From positions 1 through 55,326 of the forward strand of contig DUPB01000259.1 of the NCBI GenBank assembly GCA_012838585.1: a stretch of 55,326 bases of DNA, written 5' to 3'. A model generated the notes under the pieces. The model saw only the letters and a program-made list of their open reading frames with translations. It was not told the DNA's origin and searched no databases. Made by a program: the position numbers and the translations under genes. Shown here piece by piece: positions 17,415-27,461 of the stretch; the first letter of the stretch is position 1, and each line of letters starts with the position of its first letter. This stretch comes from Bacteroidales bacterium (GTDB taxonomy: Bacteria; Bacteroidota; Bacteroidia; Bacteroidales; Dysgonomonadaceae).

Positions 17415-19364
17415 TCACCACTCCGCCAGGTTACTGCCTGTAAACCGGGCAGAGTTAACCGCGTCACGCGGAATCAATAATACCTCGAAGCTCCCCTTGT
17501 AGTTCGCGGGAGCGCTGTATTCGAACCCCACCATGGCCTTGCCGGGGTTCTCTTTGTCGTAACTGTTTCTTAGTTCGTCCCACTCCCAGCTCTTCATCGT
17601 AAGGCCTTCGGGACCCTCTACCTTTATTGTAAGCTGTTTATCTCCCGATGTCAAGGTGGCCGAAGTGGTTCCCAACTCGATGGTCGCGTCAGTATAGAGA
17701 GCCCACCTTAGGGTGGTTTCCTTGTTGAGTGTTTCAAATTCATCGCGTATCACCACGTATTGGTTGTCCTTGAGGGCAGCCCCGCGGACTACGCTTTTCA
17801 TCGCCTTATCGTACACCGAGGTTAAATCGGAAATAGCGTACTTAAACGCCTCTTTGTTTGAAAATCGATCAATCTTCGCATGGCCGCCTACCTGCTGAAG
17901 TTTTCCGTCTATCGTGAGCACGTTGTGCGAGTAGTTGTTCAGCATCAGCACCTTCCAGCGGTCCGAGCCTTGGTCATATTTCCAAATGTCCATTCCCAGC
18001 GATTCCAACGAGTTGTAGTCTTGGGTTCCCGGGTCTCCCGCCCAGCGGACACCATCGGCTTCCATCACGAACGAGCCGACATCCATATGGCCGTGTGGGG
18101 CGCTGGGTGAGCCCGCCTTGAACCCAAGGAAGATGGCGTTGGGGTCGTCCCAGGCACTACGCATCATGGCCACGGGGCTCTGGCCTTGGCCAAAGAAGCA
18201 GTTATCTGTGGGCTTCGTTATGGATGCCAGGGGAATATTTTTCGCCCAGATCATGATCGCGGGTAGTTCCCGTATCTTTTTGTACCGGGAGAAGTTGTCC
18301 CGCTGCAAGAACGGTTTCTCAGACCATAGCACTGATGGATCTTTCAGTTTCTCAGCGAACCAGAACATGGCTACACTCAGGTTGGCGGATGGTTGGTTAT
18401 CCCCCCAGTTAAACGAGATGCGCGTGGGCGTGATCATATGTTTCACGAAGTCGGCCGTCTCCATGAAACCGGGTTCTCGTGAGAGGCCCCTGTCGTCCCC
18501 TAATAACTTCTCGGCCGCGCTTAGGAACAGGACGTTGAATGTTGTCCCGTAGTGCCAGTACCCGTAGCCTTCGGGGTATACCCCATCGGGTTGGTATACG
18601 CTCATCGGTAGCTTAAGCGCCTGGAATGCCCGGTCGATGATCTCATTGGCTAGCTCGGGGTAATCCTCCATCACGGCCATCGCTCCAAACGCCATGCCGG
18701 TGTTGCACACCTGATTCCAATTGGTGTACGCGCTCAACCACCAGTTATTGCCCTCTTTGGATGGGTTGATCCCCTTTCCCACGATGGCCTGTCTTATCTT
18801 CCTCCTTGAACTTGGGGAGAGCGAGTTGTATAGCCAATCGTATCCGATAGCGGCGCCCAAGGTCATCTCGGCGACATCCAGGTAGTGCGATGGGTTCCAG
18901 TCGCTGAAATCTGAGACCGCCAGCATCTCCTGGTCCGCTTTCTCCAGGAATCGATTGTCGCCCGTTAACCGATGCCCGTAAGCGAGGAAAAACACCCTTC
19001 TCAAGAACTCCCTTGACGTGTCTAACAACCTTTTCCCGACCATTACCCGCTTTAGTTCGGGCTCTTTCAGTATGGCCTCGCACTCTTCGATAATGGCCGT
19101 GTGCATCTTCATCCACGTGTTGTCGGCAGCAATGAGCTCCCGCACCTGCTCCTCTTCACCGGCAAGGAGCAGGATACGGGGGTGCTTCAGGATCGCGTCA
19201 CCAGGGTCGGTATTGTCCCCATTATCCGGGTCAGGGTTTTCGTCCCCGTTGCCCGGAACCGGATTTTCGTTTCCCGGGTCAATGTCGTTGGTCCTGTCTT
19301 CACTGCAACTAAATCCGCACAGCAGCACGGTCAGAAGCACCATCAGAAATAGAAATCTCTTCAT
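17415..19364 (-). CDS. Heparinase II/III-fold lyase, probable surface endo-lyase lipoprotein
   Basis: This is a 649-aa protein with lipobox CGFSC20 and an acidic follow-on (SEDRTND), then a Pro/Gly/Asn/Asp spacer (about 28-56) typical of enzymes held away from the outer membrane. The toroid domain carries SDWNPSHYLDV (154-164) and TNWNQVCN (214-221), with Tyr/His in EGYGYWHYGT (265-274). The beta-sandwich has H424-G-H426-MDVGSFVMEADGVRWAGDPG and YSHNVLTIDG (478-487). The Tyr-to-His spacing (about 155) is close to that of Pedobacter heparinase II (Tyr257, His406, from memory), pointing to the PL21/PL12 superfamily rather than one certain family. It directly follows SusD (56 bp), the usual place for the surface endo-acting enzyme. 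It is paralogous to the partial gene at 1-1015. Confidence 0.88.
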   Translation of the reverse strand: MKRFLFLMVLLTVLLCGFSCSEDRTNDIDPGNENPVPGNGDENPDPDNGDNTDPGDAILKHPRILLLAGEEEQVRELIAADNTWMKMHTAIIEECEAILKEPELKRVMVGKRLLDTSREFLRRVFFLAYGHRLTGDNRFLEKADQEMLAVSDFSDWNPSHYLDVAEMTLGAAIGYDWLYNSLSPSSRRKIRQAIVGKGINPSKEGNNWWLSAYTNWNQVCNTGMAFGAMAVMEDYPELANEIIDRAFQALKLPMSVYQPDGVYPEGYGYWHYGTTFNVLFLSAAEKLLGDDRGLSREPGFMETADFVKHMITPTRISFNWGDNQPSANLSVAMFWFAEKLKDPSVLWSEKPFLQRDNFSRYKKIRELPAIMIWAKNIPLASITKPTDNCFFGQGQSPVAMMRSAWDDPNAIFLGFKAGSPSAPHGHMDVGSFVMEADGVRWAGDPGTQDYNSLESLGMDIWKYDQGSDRWKVLMLNNYSHNVLTIDGKLQQVGGHAKIDRFSNKEAFKYAISDLTSVYDKAMKSVVRGAALKDNQYVVIRDEFETLNKETTLRWALYTDATIELGTTSATLTSGDKQLTIKVEGPEGLTMKSWEWDELRNSYDKENPGKAMVGFEYSAPANYKGSFEVLLIPRDAVNSARFTGSNLAEW

Positions 19365-19420
19365 ACCTTCCCTTGTTTTTCGGTATCGTTACACGGTGAT
19401 TCGTTAGAAACGGCGTGTGT

Positions 19421-21070
19421 TTATTCCGAGTAATTGGGGTTTTGGGTAATAATCCCGTTCGTTTCACGCACCTCATGATCCGGTATGGGGTACAACTCGT
19501 GTTTGCCTGGCACAAATCGTTCGGCTGCCACGAACTGGAACCGGTTTAGCTTGTTTTGCGAAATGGCGTTTTTTATCTTTTCACCTGTTTCCTGCAGCTT
19601 GGTCCCCAGCAAGTTCCACCGGATCAGGTCCTGCCTTCTCAACCCCTCGAAGCAGAGTTCACGCGCCCTTTCATCCACGATCTCGTTTCGGAATTCATCG
19701 GGGTTTATGAAGTCGCTAACTACCAGGTCCACCGAGGGTTCAGGCGATCGGTAATCAAACCCGAAGGCCCTTCGTCTGACTTGGTTGAGGTACTCCACCG
19801 CGGCGGGGGTTACACCGTTGACTTCATTTTCAGCCTCTGCTCGCATTAGCAACACATCCGCGTAGCGTATAAACAACCAGTTCACGTCGGTGTTGTTGTT
19901 GTCTTTGACCTGTCCGGTTTGCCAATTCCTGCGCCACTTTCCCGGTGCCCAGTTATAACTTTGGTTAACCGCTATGGGGCGCACCTCGTCTTCATTGCTA
20001 ATGTTAAAGGTCGCTACGGCTACATCCTTTCTCAGATCGTTCTCCTCGTAAGTGTCGTAGAAGAAATTATGGGTCTTGATAAACGAGTTGGCCCTACCGT
20101 AGCTGGATTGTTGTCCGATAGCGGGACCATTGTAAGTCCCTATCATGCTGCTGTTATGTTTGTTCCCCACCGGGTTAAAGAAGGGGATTTCCCAGATATT
20201 TTCCGTTGGGTCGACAATCAGCTCGCACATGTTCCTGAACACCCTCTCGTAGTTAGGGAGCAACGCGTGCTTGTTTGACGCGATTAATTGATCGGTGATA
20301 TCGATCACGTTTTGGTAGTACGCCTTGTAGTTGGGGTATCGCTCCATCACCCCCTTTTGATTGAGGAAGTAGCCGGCCCTGAACAGGTTCATTCTCGCGA
20401 GCAACCCCATTGCTGCCCCCTTGTTCAGCCGCCCTTTAAATTCGATGGATTGGTCCACGGCATACTCCATCCCGTTAATGGCTGCTTTGAAGTCTTCCTC
20501 CATCTGGTCGAACACCTTGTTCCTGTCCGTTCGGGGGATATTGAAATCATGCTCCGCCTTGGATGCCTCCGTTTTTAGCGGCACATCGCCGAACAGCAGT
20601 ACCAGGTCGAAGTAGCACATGGCCCTCAAACAATGGGTTTCGGCGATCAGCTGATCGAAAACCTTCTGGTCGGCCTCATCCACGATCTCCACGTTATCCC
20701 TATATTCCAGGATCGTGTTTGCCCGGTCTATTCCCTCGTAATAGGCTTGCCACGACTCTTGCAGCCAGGCGTGGGCTACGTACACGTTGTAGTGCCCCAG
20801 GTCGCGTGCCACGTGTCCCAAGTTGGTGCCCTGGATAAACGAGATATCGGTATCGCAATCGTATACCATCCAGTACTGCCCGTAGGTCATCTGACAGCTA
20901 AAGGTGGTATAGACGGAGTTAACTGCCATTCTTAATTTATCCGTGCTGTTGAAAAAGTTCTCCGTGCTATAGAAGTTCGCCGGTTTTTCCGTGAGTAAAT
21001 CTTCGCAAGATGTCACGCCGAAAAACAGGGTTACCAGGAGTACTATTTTGAATAATGTTTTCATTATCAT
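19421..21070 (-). CDS. SusD-like outer-membrane glycan-binding lipoprotein
   Basis: This is a 549-aa protein with lipobox FGVTSC and the SusD opening CEDLLTEKPANFYSTENFFNS. The RagB/SusD helical core includes YGQYWMVYDCDTDISF, AETHCLRAMCYFDLVLLFGDVPL and NWLFIRYADVLLMRAEAENE, and it ends with ERFVPGKHELYPIPDHEVRETNG and a short tail. SusD proteins cap the TonB-dependent SusC channel and bind incoming oligosaccharides. It lies 26 bp downstream of susC, as expected. The start may be 21070 (MIMKTL) or the third codon at 21064. Surrounding lyases suggest heparin or heparan oligosaccharides as ligand; the binding residues themselves cannot be read with confidence. Confidence 0.96.
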   Translation of the reverse strand: MIMKTLFKIVLLVTLFFGVTSCEDLLTEKPANFYSTENFFNSTDKLRMAVNSVYTTFSCQMTYGQYWMVYDCDTDISFIQGTNLGHVARDLGHYNVYVAHAWLQESWQAYYEGIDRANTILEYRDNVEIVDEADQKVFDQLIAETHCLRAMCYFDLVLLFGDVPLKTEASKAEHDFNIPRTDRNKVFDQMEEDFKAAINGMEYAVDQSIEFKGRLNKGAAMGLLARMNLFRAGYFLNQKGVMERYPNYKAYYQNVIDITDQLIASNKHALLPNYERVFRNMCELIVDPTENIWEIPFFNPVGNKHNSSMIGTYNGPAIGQQSSYGRANSFIKTHNFFYDTYEENDLRKDVAVATFNISNEDEVRPIAVNQSYNWAPGKWRRNWQTGQVKDNNNTDVNWLFIRYADVLLMRAEAENEVNGVTPAAVEYLNQVRRRAFGFDYRSPEPSVDLVVSDFINPDEFRNEIVDERARELCFEGLRRQDLIRWNLLGTKLQETGEKIKNAISQNKLNRFQFVAAERFVPGKHELYPIPDHEVRETNGIITQNPNYSE

Positions 21071-21096
21071 CTGTTTTTTATGATGTTATTAAATGG

Positions 21097-24000
21097 TTAT
21101 AGCGTTAAGTTCAGTCCAAGTACAAAGCTCAGGCTTCGCGGGTATGCTCCCCAGTCCACGCCCGGGGTCAGTCCGCCGTTAGGCTTCGCGTTCACGTCCG
21201 GGTCAAATCCGGAATACTTGGTGAACAACAACAGGTTATATCCCGAGAGGTAAAGGCGGGCATTGGAGATGTGCGCCTTGCTCACCAGGCTGGTTGGGAG
21301 GGTATATCCCAGCGTTAGGTTGTTCAGCCTAAGGTAGGAGCCATCTTCAATGTAGTTGGAGTGGAACTTCAGGTTAGCCGACCCATCGATTGACGCGTTG
21401 GTTTTCCTCTCGTTGATCGCTTTCAGTTCATCCGGGAACGTGAATACGTTCTCGCCCCCATCATTGATATAGGTAAACCTATCGGTAACCATGGCCAACG
21501 AGTTTCTATACCGGTTGTTCATTTTCGTGAAATACATTTTATTGGCATTGAGCACGTCGTTGCCAATGGAGAAGTTGAACGCGAACGAGAGATCAAACTG
21601 TTTGTACTGGAACGTGTTGGTGAACCCGCCGTAAAAGTCGGGGCTCGCGTTCCCGATAATCTGCTTATCGTTGGAGTTGATGAAGTCATCGGAGTCGTCG
21701 GTGTTTTCAAACTTGTTATACCCCGGCTTGGGATAGTTGTCAGGGTCGTAAGGGATACCTTTTTTAACGGTATAGGTCCGGCTGTCCGGGTCGTAATCAA
21801 AGTCGTCCACCTCGTATAGGCCTATCCACTTGTAGCCGTACATGCTGCCCAGTTTGTCACCAACCCGTATAATGTAATCATCTTCGTTGAATTCGCCTGC
21901 ACCGGCCCATCCCGTTCTAATGGTGAAATAGTCCACATCGGTCAGCGCCAGTACCTTGTTTTGGTTGGTAGCTATATTGAAGGAGGACTCCCAATGGAAA
22001 TCTTTTCTTTGGATGTTGACCGTGTTGATGGTAAACTCGACCCCGTTGTTCCTCGTTTTCCCGATGTTCCTTAGCGTTGTTTGGTATCCCGAGACGAGGG
22101 GTACGCGGGACTCCAGTAGGAGGTCGGAAGTCTCATTGCTATACAGGTCCATCACCAACTGAATCCGTTGGTCGAATAGGCCCACGTCGATACCCAGGTT
22201 CCTGGATATATTGGTTTCCCACTTCAAGTCTGGGTTGGGCAGTTGTGAGCTGTGATAGGACGCGTTTGTCTCGTTGTTGAATGATTGCCATGAAGAGCTC
22301 ATCCTGGAGAGCGATCGGAACGTTCCGATCCGGTTGTTTCCCGTGGTACCGTAGCTCAAGCGGAGTTTCAGGTTCGACAGCACATCCACGTCTCTTAGGA
22401 ACTCCTCTTCATTGATACGCCAAGCGACGGAGGCAGAGGGGAAGTAACCCCATTTGCTGTTCGTTCCAAACTTGGAACTACCATCGGCCCGTAGCGTGAC
22501 TGTTGCCAGGTATTTATCCAGGTGGCTGTAATTCACCCTACCGAAGAACGATATCAACTCTTCACCCCAGCGATCCGTTTCCGGCTTATTGGGAGATTCA
22601 CCCAGTGCCATATCATCCAAGGCAAAGTTCTCTTTTGGGAAGCCCCTCGATTCTACCCGCATGTATTTATATTGTTGGCTGTTGGACTCTTGCCCGATCA
22701 TGAACTCGAGGTTGTGTCGATTTGGGAGCCTTTTCCTGTAGGTGAGCGTGTTGTTGTAGTTTAAGGTATAGTAGTCTCTAAATATCCTGAACCCGTAGGG
22801 TGCACCTGCACCTATCGCTTGCCTGCTCGCGAACTGGTAGAACATATCTTCCTGGTAGGCTCTTACCCGGTAGCCCATGTTCCCCCTGTAGGTTAAGTCC
22901 TTGATGATCTCGTAGGTGAAGTTGCCGTTCAACTGCACGACCCTATTGTTTCTAACCCGCTTTTCATTGTCGATGGAGACGATGGGGTTTTGCATTTGGT
23001 TACCACTATCGTCGTCCGTAATAGGGTCGTTTTGATAGAGCACCAATTCATAATCGTCCCTGTTTTTCCCAATGGTCGGCCGATACTGTATAATGTGCTG
23101 CATTCGGCTAAAATAGGATTGTTCGGACAATGAACCCAATCCCCGCGTCTCTTCATCGATGTATGACACGTTAGTCGTGAATCGGGCTTTCGGTGTAAGT
23201 TGCTGCACGTAGTTCAACCGTATGTTATGCCGTTTGAAGCCACTTTCCATCATGATTCCTTGGTCGTCGCTAAACGAGTAGGAGGCCAGGTACTGGTTGT
23301 TTTTGGTACCACCGGTGACGCTGATCTTGTGGTTTTGTGATTTTGGGTTCGCATCGTCAAATATTAACCCTTGCCAATCAATACCGGGCCTATCTCCATA
23401 GACGTCGTGAATGGTAGCGTGAATGGCGTACATGTTCCTGAAAAGGTTGTCCTGTTGGTTGGCTGGACCTTCGAAGCCATCCCCGTAGATGGATGCGAAC
23501 TTCGTGATTTCAGATGCACCACCCAGCATAGCCCTTTCGTATTCGAGTCGTACGAAATCTTCCGTTGAGAGCAGGGCCATTTTATTGGTCATCTTCTTGA
23601 TCCCGAAATACATATCGTAATTAATCCTGGGTTTCCCTTCCGATCCTTGCTTGGTAGAGATGAGTATAACCCCGTTACCGCCCCTGGCCCCGTAGATCGC
23701 GGTGGCGGAGGCATCCTTTAACACCTCGATGGACGCGATATCACTGGGGTCAAGGCCAGCCAAGCCATCCTCATTGGGAAAACCATCGATAACGTAGAGC
23801 GGCTCATTGTCTTGTGTGATAGACAGCCCTCCACGCACCCGTATAGAGATGGAGGCGTCCGGTGATCCGTCTGACTGGGTAACCGTTAACCCGGCTACCT
23901 TCCCGGCCAGCGCTTGCGTTACGTTCGTGACTGGTACGCGGGCAATATCCTCTGCTTTAACCGAGGAGATCGCACCCGTTAAATCGCGCCGACGAGTGGT

Positions 24001-24336
24001 TCCGTACCCGATGGAGACCACCTCATCCAGTACGAACGAGCTGGGTTCGAACTCGATATCGATAACGCGTTGTCCGTTCACCGGTACCTCTTGAGTCTCC
24101 ATCCCGACGTAGGAAAACACCAGCACGTCGGTTTGTGGGTTGGGAACCTCGATTTGGTACTTGCCCTCCAGGTTAGTGATTACCCCGGTGGTGGTACCCT
24201 TGATTACCACTGAGGCGCCAATCGCTTCAAGACCCTGGTCGTCAACCACTGTTCCGGTAACAACGTGGGATTGGGCAAACAGGCTGAGACCGGGAATAAG
24301 GAGTAGAAGCGGTAAGATTTTAAAATAAAATTTCAT
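21097..24336 (-). CDS. SusC-like TonB-dependent outer-membrane transporter (heparin-type PUL)
   Basis: This is a 1079-aa protein. A signal peptide (to FAQS) is followed by a carboxypeptidase-regulatory-like beta domain (VVTGTVVDDQGLEAIGASV, about 24-105). The plug contains YGTTRRRDLTGAISSV and NEPLYVIDGFP with IEVLKDASATAIYGARGGNGV, and a 22-strand barrel ends in SLSFVLGLNLTL with a terminal hydrophobic beta-strand. SusC proteins import oligosaccharides using TonB energy. It has the typical length for the family. It is the first gene after a 262-bp gap following the exo-lyase gene; a TATTTTTG motif at 24395-24402 is a possible -7 element. It pairs with the SusD-like gene 26 bp downstream. Confidence 0.97.
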   Translation of the reverse strand: MKFYFKILPLLLLIPGLSLFAQSHVVTGTVVDDQGLEAIGASVVIKGTTTGVITNLEGKYQIEVPNPQTDVLVFSYVGMETQEVPVNGQRVIDIEFEPSSFVLDEVVSIGYGTTRRRDLTGAISSVKAEDIARVPVTNVTQALAGKVAGLTVTQSDGSPDASISIRVRGGLSITQDNEPLYVIDGFPNEDGLAGLDPSDIASIEVLKDASATAIYGARGGNGVILISTKQGSEGKPRINYDMYFGIKKMTNKMALLSTEDFVRLEYERAMLGGASEITKFASIYGDGFEGPANQQDNLFRNMYAIHATIHDVYGDRPGIDWQGLIFDDANPKSQNHKISVTGGTKNNQYLASYSFSDDQGIMMESGFKRHNIRLNYVQQLTPKARFTTNVSYIDEETRGLGSLSEQSYFSRMQHIIQYRPTIGKNRDDYELVLYQNDPITDDDSGNQMQNPIVSIDNEKRVRNNRVVQLNGNFTYEIIKDLTYRGNMGYRVRAYQEDMFYQFASRQAIGAGAPYGFRIFRDYYTLNYNNTLTYRKRLPNRHNLEFMIGQESNSQQYKYMRVESRGFPKENFALDDMALGESPNKPETDRWGEELISFFGRVNYSHLDKYLATVTLRADGSSKFGTNSKWGYFPSASVAWRINEEEFLRDVDVLSNLKLRLSYGTTGNNRIGTFRSLSRMSSSWQSFNNETNASYHSSQLPNPDLKWETNISRNLGIDVGLFDQRIQLVMDLYSNETSDLLLESRVPLVSGYQTTLRNIGKTRNNGVEFTINTVNIQRKDFHWESSFNIATNQNKVLALTDVDYFTIRTGWAGAGEFNEDDYIIRVGDKLGSMYGYKWIGLYEVDDFDYDPDSRTYTVKKGIPYDPDNYPKPGYNKFENTDDSDDFINSNDKQIIGNASPDFYGGFTNTFQYKQFDLSFAFNFSIGNDVLNANKMYFTKMNNRYRNSLAMVTDRFTYINDGGENVFTFPDELKAINERKTNASIDGSANLKFHSNYIEDGSYLRLNNLTLGYTLPTSLVSKAHISNARLYLSGYNLLLFTKYSGFDPDVNAKPNGGLTPGVDWGAYPRSLSFVLGLNLTL

Positions 24337-24394
24337 TTCTCTTCACAGTTTAAATTAATTGTTGCTCTTTTTCTCAATTGTTAAAACGTCTATC

Positions 24395-24402
24395 GCAAAA
24401 AT
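24395..24402 (-). promoter_or_regulatory. Possible Bacteroidetes-type -7 box upstream of heparin-PUL susC
   Basis: On the minus strand this reads TATTTTTG, matching TAnnTTTG, and would give a leader of about 50 nt for susC. The expected TTG at 19-21 bp upstream is not seen; the nearest TTTTG is only 14 bp away and overlaps a GGGAT-ATTA-ATCCC inverted repeat (24403-24416). That repeat could instead be a regulator contact. The position fits an HTCS-activated promoter with a poor -33 box. Confidence 0.4.
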
Positions 24403-24598
24403 AGGGATATTAATCCCAAAACCTATTAAAACTTCGCGGTGAAAAATGTCACTATTGTTTTCTTTTGTTTCATTCTTGTTCATACCATTTATGTATCACA
24501 TGTCTATACGCACATCACATGTGGCATTGTTATCGATGTTTTGAGCTCGGGCTTCTAACCCCTAATCTCAATGACTTGACATCAATGGGCGTGTCGAC

Positions 24599-27181
24599 CT
24601 ATATCTCCAGCTCGGGAAGTTGATCAACGAGGGTAACGCTATTGTCGCCTTCTTGTATCACGGTACTGTCATCGTATGTGAGCGTTATTTTCTTCTTATC
24701 GTTCTTGATGGTGAATCCTGCTTGCCCGTTCGTTGACAGGTTTAAGGTGATAATCCACTCTCCCATCTCTATTTGGGTATCTGATACCCGCTTGGGTATT
24801 ACCTCGGTCTCTTGATGACCGCGGGTGTTGATGACCGTGGCGAACCGGTATACCGTTTTACCCGGGGCGGTTGCAGTAAGGTGCCAGTGGTTTCGGTAGG
24901 GCTGGAAGTATCCCTTATCATCAGCCCTCAGCCAGTTGACTGCCGGCACGAAGAACTGGTTGGTCATCTCTACCTCCAGTTCGTTATCCGAGAAGAGGTA
25001 GGCATCTGAAATCCCCTTCTCGTTTGTGGCGCGAACGGTGAGCTCGTTCCCGTTTTGTTGTATGATCATCGGTTTTTCGACCGTGTGCAGCAGGTAATTC
25101 CAATCGACTGCGGTGTCTGCTTCCAGCTCGTCGTAGATAAATAGGAGGTCGGCCCCTCCTAACATCACGACATGCCTACGGAATAGGTTCACGTGGTTTT
25201 CGTCCCATCCTGTTGTCGGATCAAAGCTCAATTCGGAGTTGCGGGCGCGTTCCAGCCAGATGGGCGATACCACTTTACCGTAGGCGTTGGAGGCATCTCC
25301 AAGCAGGTAGCTGATCTTCTCTCCCGTGTAGTGGCGCGGTATCCACCCGTACCCTTCCGTGCCTATTTTTTGGCCCATGCTGTTAACCAGTATGGTGTTG
25401 TGTGCCCGGCTGGCGCGGTGACAGTACAAGCTGTGCGCATCTACGAAGCTGGAGTGGTGGCCGCTGCTGTAGAACAGGGGTTTACCCCCGTAGAAGGTGT
25501 TAAAGGCGTTCTGGTTGGCCAACGCGTGCGATGTGGAGCCGTACGGGCTTGACCGGAAGGTACACATCGCGTTTTGTTCCAGGTTCTGCCAGTCTGACAT
25601 GAACGAGGCGAGTCCCGTTTGGGGGAATACGTACGAGAGCGGCAGCTCTGATAGCGATGCGCCTGTTGGGAGGGGGATGTCGCAATGCAGCCTGAACCAG
25701 GATAGGTCTCCCGGCTTGGAGCCAAACGCGTCGTACAGAATATCGGGCTCGGCTTCTGAAATGACGTTCACGTAATCCGTTAAGTAGGCGTTACCGGTTA
25801 ACCGTGCGATGGCGTCGGCGTACCCTACCCGGGTGCCTCTAGGTTTTACCACGCTTTGGTGTTGGCTTCCATTCCCCCCGGACTTGGAGAAGGGGGGTTG
25901 CTGGGTGATCACGTACATGGCGGATCCGTTATACCATGGGTCGGCAAAAAAGTTGTAGCCGGTAACTTTACTGTAAAAGTAGGGTACCTCCACGAGCGTG
26001 CGAAGATTGGTATGGAAGTATGAATCACCGTTATGCCAAGCCCCATCTGCGTTGAGACCCGGGAAGCGTGCCAACCAGAGGTTGTACGCGTAGTCGACCC
26101 ACAACTTAGCTTCGGGCAAATCCCCGTACATGGCGAAGGCCGCCAGGGTGAAAATACGGAGGTTCATCTGCCAGATGTGGTTATCGGCAATATGGTTTTC
26201 CAGCCGGTTCGCGAGGTTCCGGAATATATTCCCGCCAGTCTCTTTGATCTCGCTTTTCAGCATCTCCTTCTGATTCTCCGTTAACAGGTGATAAAAGGAG
26301 TCGTAAGCCAGCGATGCAACCGATAAGATGGTGGCTTCGTTAAAGTCACCGACCAGGTGTGGGCTTTTTTTCCATGACACCATCTCTTCGATACGTGCCA
26401 TGGCATTCTCGAAGTAGGCTTTCTCTTTCGTCAAGAGGTAGGAACGGATGAGCACGTCGATATATCGCTCCTCTTTGTCCACGATCCTCCGGCTTTCCCG
26501 GGTGATCATCGCGGTTCTTTGTACCTGGTTTGTTAAGCCCTCCATGTAGCTGGTGTTGACAGCTTCGTCGAAATTAACTAGCTCTTCTTTAACGATTTTA
26601 GCTGCGCTTTCAAGAAACCATGCGCGCTCCTTTTTGTCCTTGCTTTTCTCGATGAAGTGGTTCCACTCCCTCTTAAAGAGCAAAACGCGGGGGTGTTGCA
26701 TCGGCAATTTCCGCAGAACCGTTTTAAGTGGGGGAGGTGTAAATTTATCGGGATTCTTTTTCACCTCGAACCGCAACAGGTCTGACCACTTCGTTTCGCT
26801 GCCGTTCACGTACCCGTACTGCCAATACCAAACCCCCGGTGAAAGCACCTGCTCGGGGTTGTAAAACGGCCAGCAGGTCTCCGCTTTGAACACCTTGCCC
26901 TTGAGTGCCGGGTTTTTTGAAAAGCGTATCCGATAATTCACCTCGTCCTCTTTGGGCTTGCTCAGCCTCGTTTTTCCTTCCGTGTAGTACAACATGTAAT
27001 TTTCTAACGGCCACATGAACGAAACGTTCTTGTCAGACACGGTGGCGTTAGGTAACGGGGAGGGCGTGGAACGCGTTTCATGCATTAGATTGGGTTGGTT
27101 GATCCTCAGCGTGGCCTCCCCTGCCGCGTGCATGCATAGCGGCAGTATCAGGGCAATTAGTAACGTTTTATATCTTTCCAT
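24599..27181 (-). CDS. PL15-like exo-heparinase (DUF4962 plus heparinase II/III C-terminal domain)
   Basis: The ORF track opens at 27238, but the signal peptide begins at MERYKTLLIAL, so I place the start at 27181 (860 aa). After an Ig/FN3-like N-terminal module (about 35-150, FMWPLENYMLYY to WSDLLRFEV) come the toroid (about 155-520) and beta-sheet domains. Candidate catalytic residues in this numbering are H335 (DNHIWQMN), Y388 (HNGDSYFHTN) and H552 (YGSTSHALANQN). Their spacing (53, then 164) is nearly that of His337/Tyr390/His555, which I recall for a Bacteroides exo-heparinase of PL15. Length and domain order also fit. It would release unsaturated disaccharides from chain ends, in the periplasm since no lipobox is seen. 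The family is inferred by motif spacing, not alignment. It lies 262 bp upstream of susC. Confidence 0.87.
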   Translation of the reverse strand: MERYKTLLIALILPLCMHAAGEATLRINQPNLMHETRSTPSPLPNATVSDKNVSFMWPLENYMLYYTEGKTRLSKPKEDEVNYRIRFSKNPALKGKVFKAETCWPFYNPEQVLSPGVWYWQYGYVNGSETKWSDLLRFEVKKNPDKFTPPPLKTVLRKLPMQHPRVLLFKREWNHFIEKSKDKKERAWFLESAAKIVKEELVNFDEAVNTSYMEGLTNQVQRTAMITRESRRIVDKEERYIDVLIRSYLLTKEKAYFENAMARIEEMVSWKKSPHLVGDFNEATILSVASLAYDSFYHLLTENQKEMLKSEIKETGGNIFRNLANRLENHIADNHIWQMNLRIFTLAAFAMYGDLPEAKLWVDYAYNLWLARFPGLNADGAWHNGDSYFHTNLRTLVEVPYFYSKVTGYNFFADPWYNGSAMYVITQQPPFSKSGGNGSQHQSVVKPRGTRVGYADAIARLTGNAYLTDYVNVISEAEPDILYDAFGSKPGDLSWFRLHCDIPLPTGASLSELPLSYVFPQTGLASFMSDWQNLEQNAMCTFRSSPYGSTSHALANQNAFNTFYGGKPLFYSSGHHSSFVDAHSLYCHRASRAHNTILVNSMGQKIGTEGYGWIPRHYTGEKISYLLGDASNAYGKVVSPIWLERARNSELSFDPTTGWDENHVNLFRRHVVMLGGADLLFIYDELEADTAVDWNYLLHTVEKPMIIQQNGNELTVRATNEKGISDAYLFSDNELEVEMTNQFFVPAVNWLRADDKGYFQPYRNHWHLTATAPGKTVYRFATVINTRGHQETEVIPKRVSDTQIEMGEWIITLNLSTNGQAGFTIKNDKKKITLTYDDSTVIQEGDNSVTLVDQLPELEI

Positions 27182-27421
27182 ACGATTCGAATATTTATTA
27201 ACAAAAGCCAATTTGTTTATTAATGGGTTAATGAGCACACTTAGTGCGCAGACAATCTGTCGATAAAAATAGCCCTTTAATTCCTAAGATACACTTTTGT
27301 TACTGAATATATATTTTAAAATATCCTCTTTTTCCTTTAACTTTTGTTCAGGTTAGGCGATGGGTGAACCGTGAAACAAAAGAAGGCAAATAGTTTCAGA
27401 AATAAAACAGTTCTTCAGCCG

Positions 27422-27451
27422 TTGTTTTATTTCCTCAAATCACTATATTTG
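27422..27451 (+). promoter_or_regulatory. Strong Bacteroidetes-type promoter of the redox cassette
   Basis: A TTG at 27422-27424 is followed, after exactly 19 bp, by TATATTTG at 27444-27451. This is a full match to the TTG-N19-TAnnTTTG arrangement used by the Bacteroidetes primary sigma factor. Predicted transcription would start near 27458 and leave an unusually long leader of about 190 nt before the ATG at 27651. Confidence 0.75.
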
Positions 27452-27461
27452 TGAAAGATTA

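Noticed and set aside
24403-24416. GGGAT-ATTA-ATCCC inverted repeat upstream of susC as an operator
   Set aside because: The arms are only 5 bp and no second copy was found at the other susC promoter, so I did not list it as a separate site.
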